Source: Candidatus Sumerlaeota bacterium (GTDB lineage: Bacteria; Sumerlaeota; T1SED10-198M). From it: DNA of 7,170 nucleotides. This document shows positions 6,609 through 7,170 of the stretch, piece by piece. The position numbers were made by a program, and so were the translations under genes. Positions within the stretch are counted from its first letter, which is position 1; each line of letters opens with the position of its first letter. A model generated the notes under the pieces. That model searched no databases, had not been told where the DNA came from, and saw nothing but the letters and a program-made list of their open reading frames with translations. The stretch covers positions 1 through 7,170 of the forward strand of contig PWGE01000272.1 of NCBI GenBank assembly GCA_003554345.1, given 5' to 3'.

Positions 6609-7170
6609 TTAATTTTTTGATTTTAGTACGTTTACTTTATAATGGCTGGATGTTTTTGTAATGTTAAGAATGGTATGTCCGTCGTTCTCCAAACTGGGGG
6701 GGACATTTTGAATAGGTTCTCCTTCATCCACCAAAAATGTCACCTTCGTTTCCGGGTCAAGTTCCTCAAGATACATTTTTGCCTTTACATAATTGATGGG
6801 GCAGGGAGTGCCGGTAAGGTCGTAAATATGCGACCGTTTTTTTTCCTTTTCTCCTTCAGATGTGTGAGGAAATTGAAAAGAAGCATCCATTTTGTTGTAA
6901 AGTTCTTGAATATGCTCATAAAAAGACTGAACAAAATCTTTCCTTCTCTTTCTATCCTCAGAAGAAAGAGGTGAAGTTAGTTCTCTATAAACCTCTTTCA
7001 AGTCAGCATAACGCGGGGATGCGATTCCTTTGTCGATAAACATTGACTGGAAATGTGAGAAAGTGTCGTATGGCGTCCGGGGCTCAATACCCCTCACTAT
7101 CAGAAGGGCGCGGGCAGAAAGAAAAAGTGCCGCCTGGAGTTCTGTCGGCTTGTTTCCATTCTTCTCAGCC
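6609..7170 (-). CDS. C-terminal part of a probable sulfite/nitrite-reductase-type protein fused to a TusA domain, 5' end outside window
   Basis: The frame is open to the right edge, with 186 residues visible. A GTG at 7095-7097 is an internal codon, because the upstream residues (LQAALFLSARALLIVRGIEP) continue the same domain. The first half, with RGIEPRTPYDTF, FIDKGI and a helical stretch FVQSFYEHIQELYNKMD, resembles the HEPN-like segment that follows the siroheme reductase domain in some sulfite/nitrite reductase proteins. The end is a TusA/SirA-type domain: DLTGTPCPINYVKAKM, then FLVDEGEPIQNVPPSL and NDGHTIL. The Cys would carry a persulfide. The usual CPxP motif is CPIN here, as I recall for the reductase-linked subgroup. 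As first visible gene of the operon it probably supplies reduced sulfur to the carrier and PLP enzyme downstream. The reductase domain itself is not in the window, so that identity is inferred; the TusA call is firm. Confidence 0.75.
   Translation of the reverse strand, partial: AEKNGNKPTELQAALFLSARALLIVRGIEPRTPYDTFSHFQSMFIDKGIASPRYADLKEVYRELTSPLSSEDRKRRKDFVQSFYEHIQELYNKMDASFQFPHTSEGEKEKKRSHIYDLTGTPCPINYVKAKMYLEELDPETKVTFLVDEGEPIQNVPPSLENDGHTILNITKTSSHYKVNVLKSKN

Noticed and set aside
7095-7097. GTG as the start of the TusA-containing gene
   Set aside because: The frame continues upstream to the window edge with residues that fit the same domain, so the gene starts outside.

Overview
The window looks like chromosomal DNA of a free-living, probably Gram-negative and possibly anaerobic bacterium. 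The basis is a sulfur-assimilation operon of sulfite-reductase/TusA, CysO and MoeB type, together with a type II secretion GspG-like domain of the kind common in Planctomycetota, Sumerlaeota, Omnitrophota and similar lineages. The lineage is inference; there is no rRNA or other marker gene. The genetic code appears standard: every tryptophan noted is TGG, and confident genes end in TAA or TAG.

Left part, plus strand (1-3495): this is accessory-looking and visibly AT-rich. It begins with the 3' part of an IS1634-family (IS4 superfamily) transposase gene that runs in from the left edge. Next is an unrecognised 401-residue soluble protein. Then comes a multi-pass membrane protein whose C-terminal domain resembles a GspG/pseudopilin C-terminal domain. 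That gene is cut by an in-frame TGA at 3301-3303. The following 63 codons, still in frame, encode a recognisable C-terminal tail of the same domain and end at 3495, just before a weak terminator-like hairpin.

Middle (3496-4265): about 770 bases between converging transcription units, with no convincing gene. A few short minus-strand open frames are recorded at low confidence.

Right part, minus strand (7170 down to 4266): this is a tight four-gene operon and the most informative part of the window. In transcription order it holds (1) the C-terminal end of a probable sulfite/nitrite-reductase-type protein with a fused TusA domain, running off the right edge; (2) a threonine-synthase-like PLP enzyme with an N-terminal zinc ribbon; (3) a CysO/MoaD/ThiS-type ubiquitin-like sulfur carrier; and (4) a MoeB/ThiF-type adenylating enzyme without a rhodanese domain. 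Gaps are 15 bp, 11 bp and an 11-bp overlap, and all three downstream starts have strong AGGAGG ribosome binding sites.

Together these genes suggest protein-thiocarboxylate-dependent synthesis of cysteine or homocysteine. Sulfite would be reduced, sulfur passed through the TusA domain, loaded on the carrier as a thiocarboxylate by the MoeB/ThiF enzyme, and used by the PLP enzyme to replace a phosphate or acetyl group on a serine or homoserine derivative. The carrier ends in Gly-Gly followed by four extra residues, so it must be trimmed first, yet no JAMM-type protease lies in the window. The two Gly codons also form the Shine-Dalgarno sequence of the next gene.
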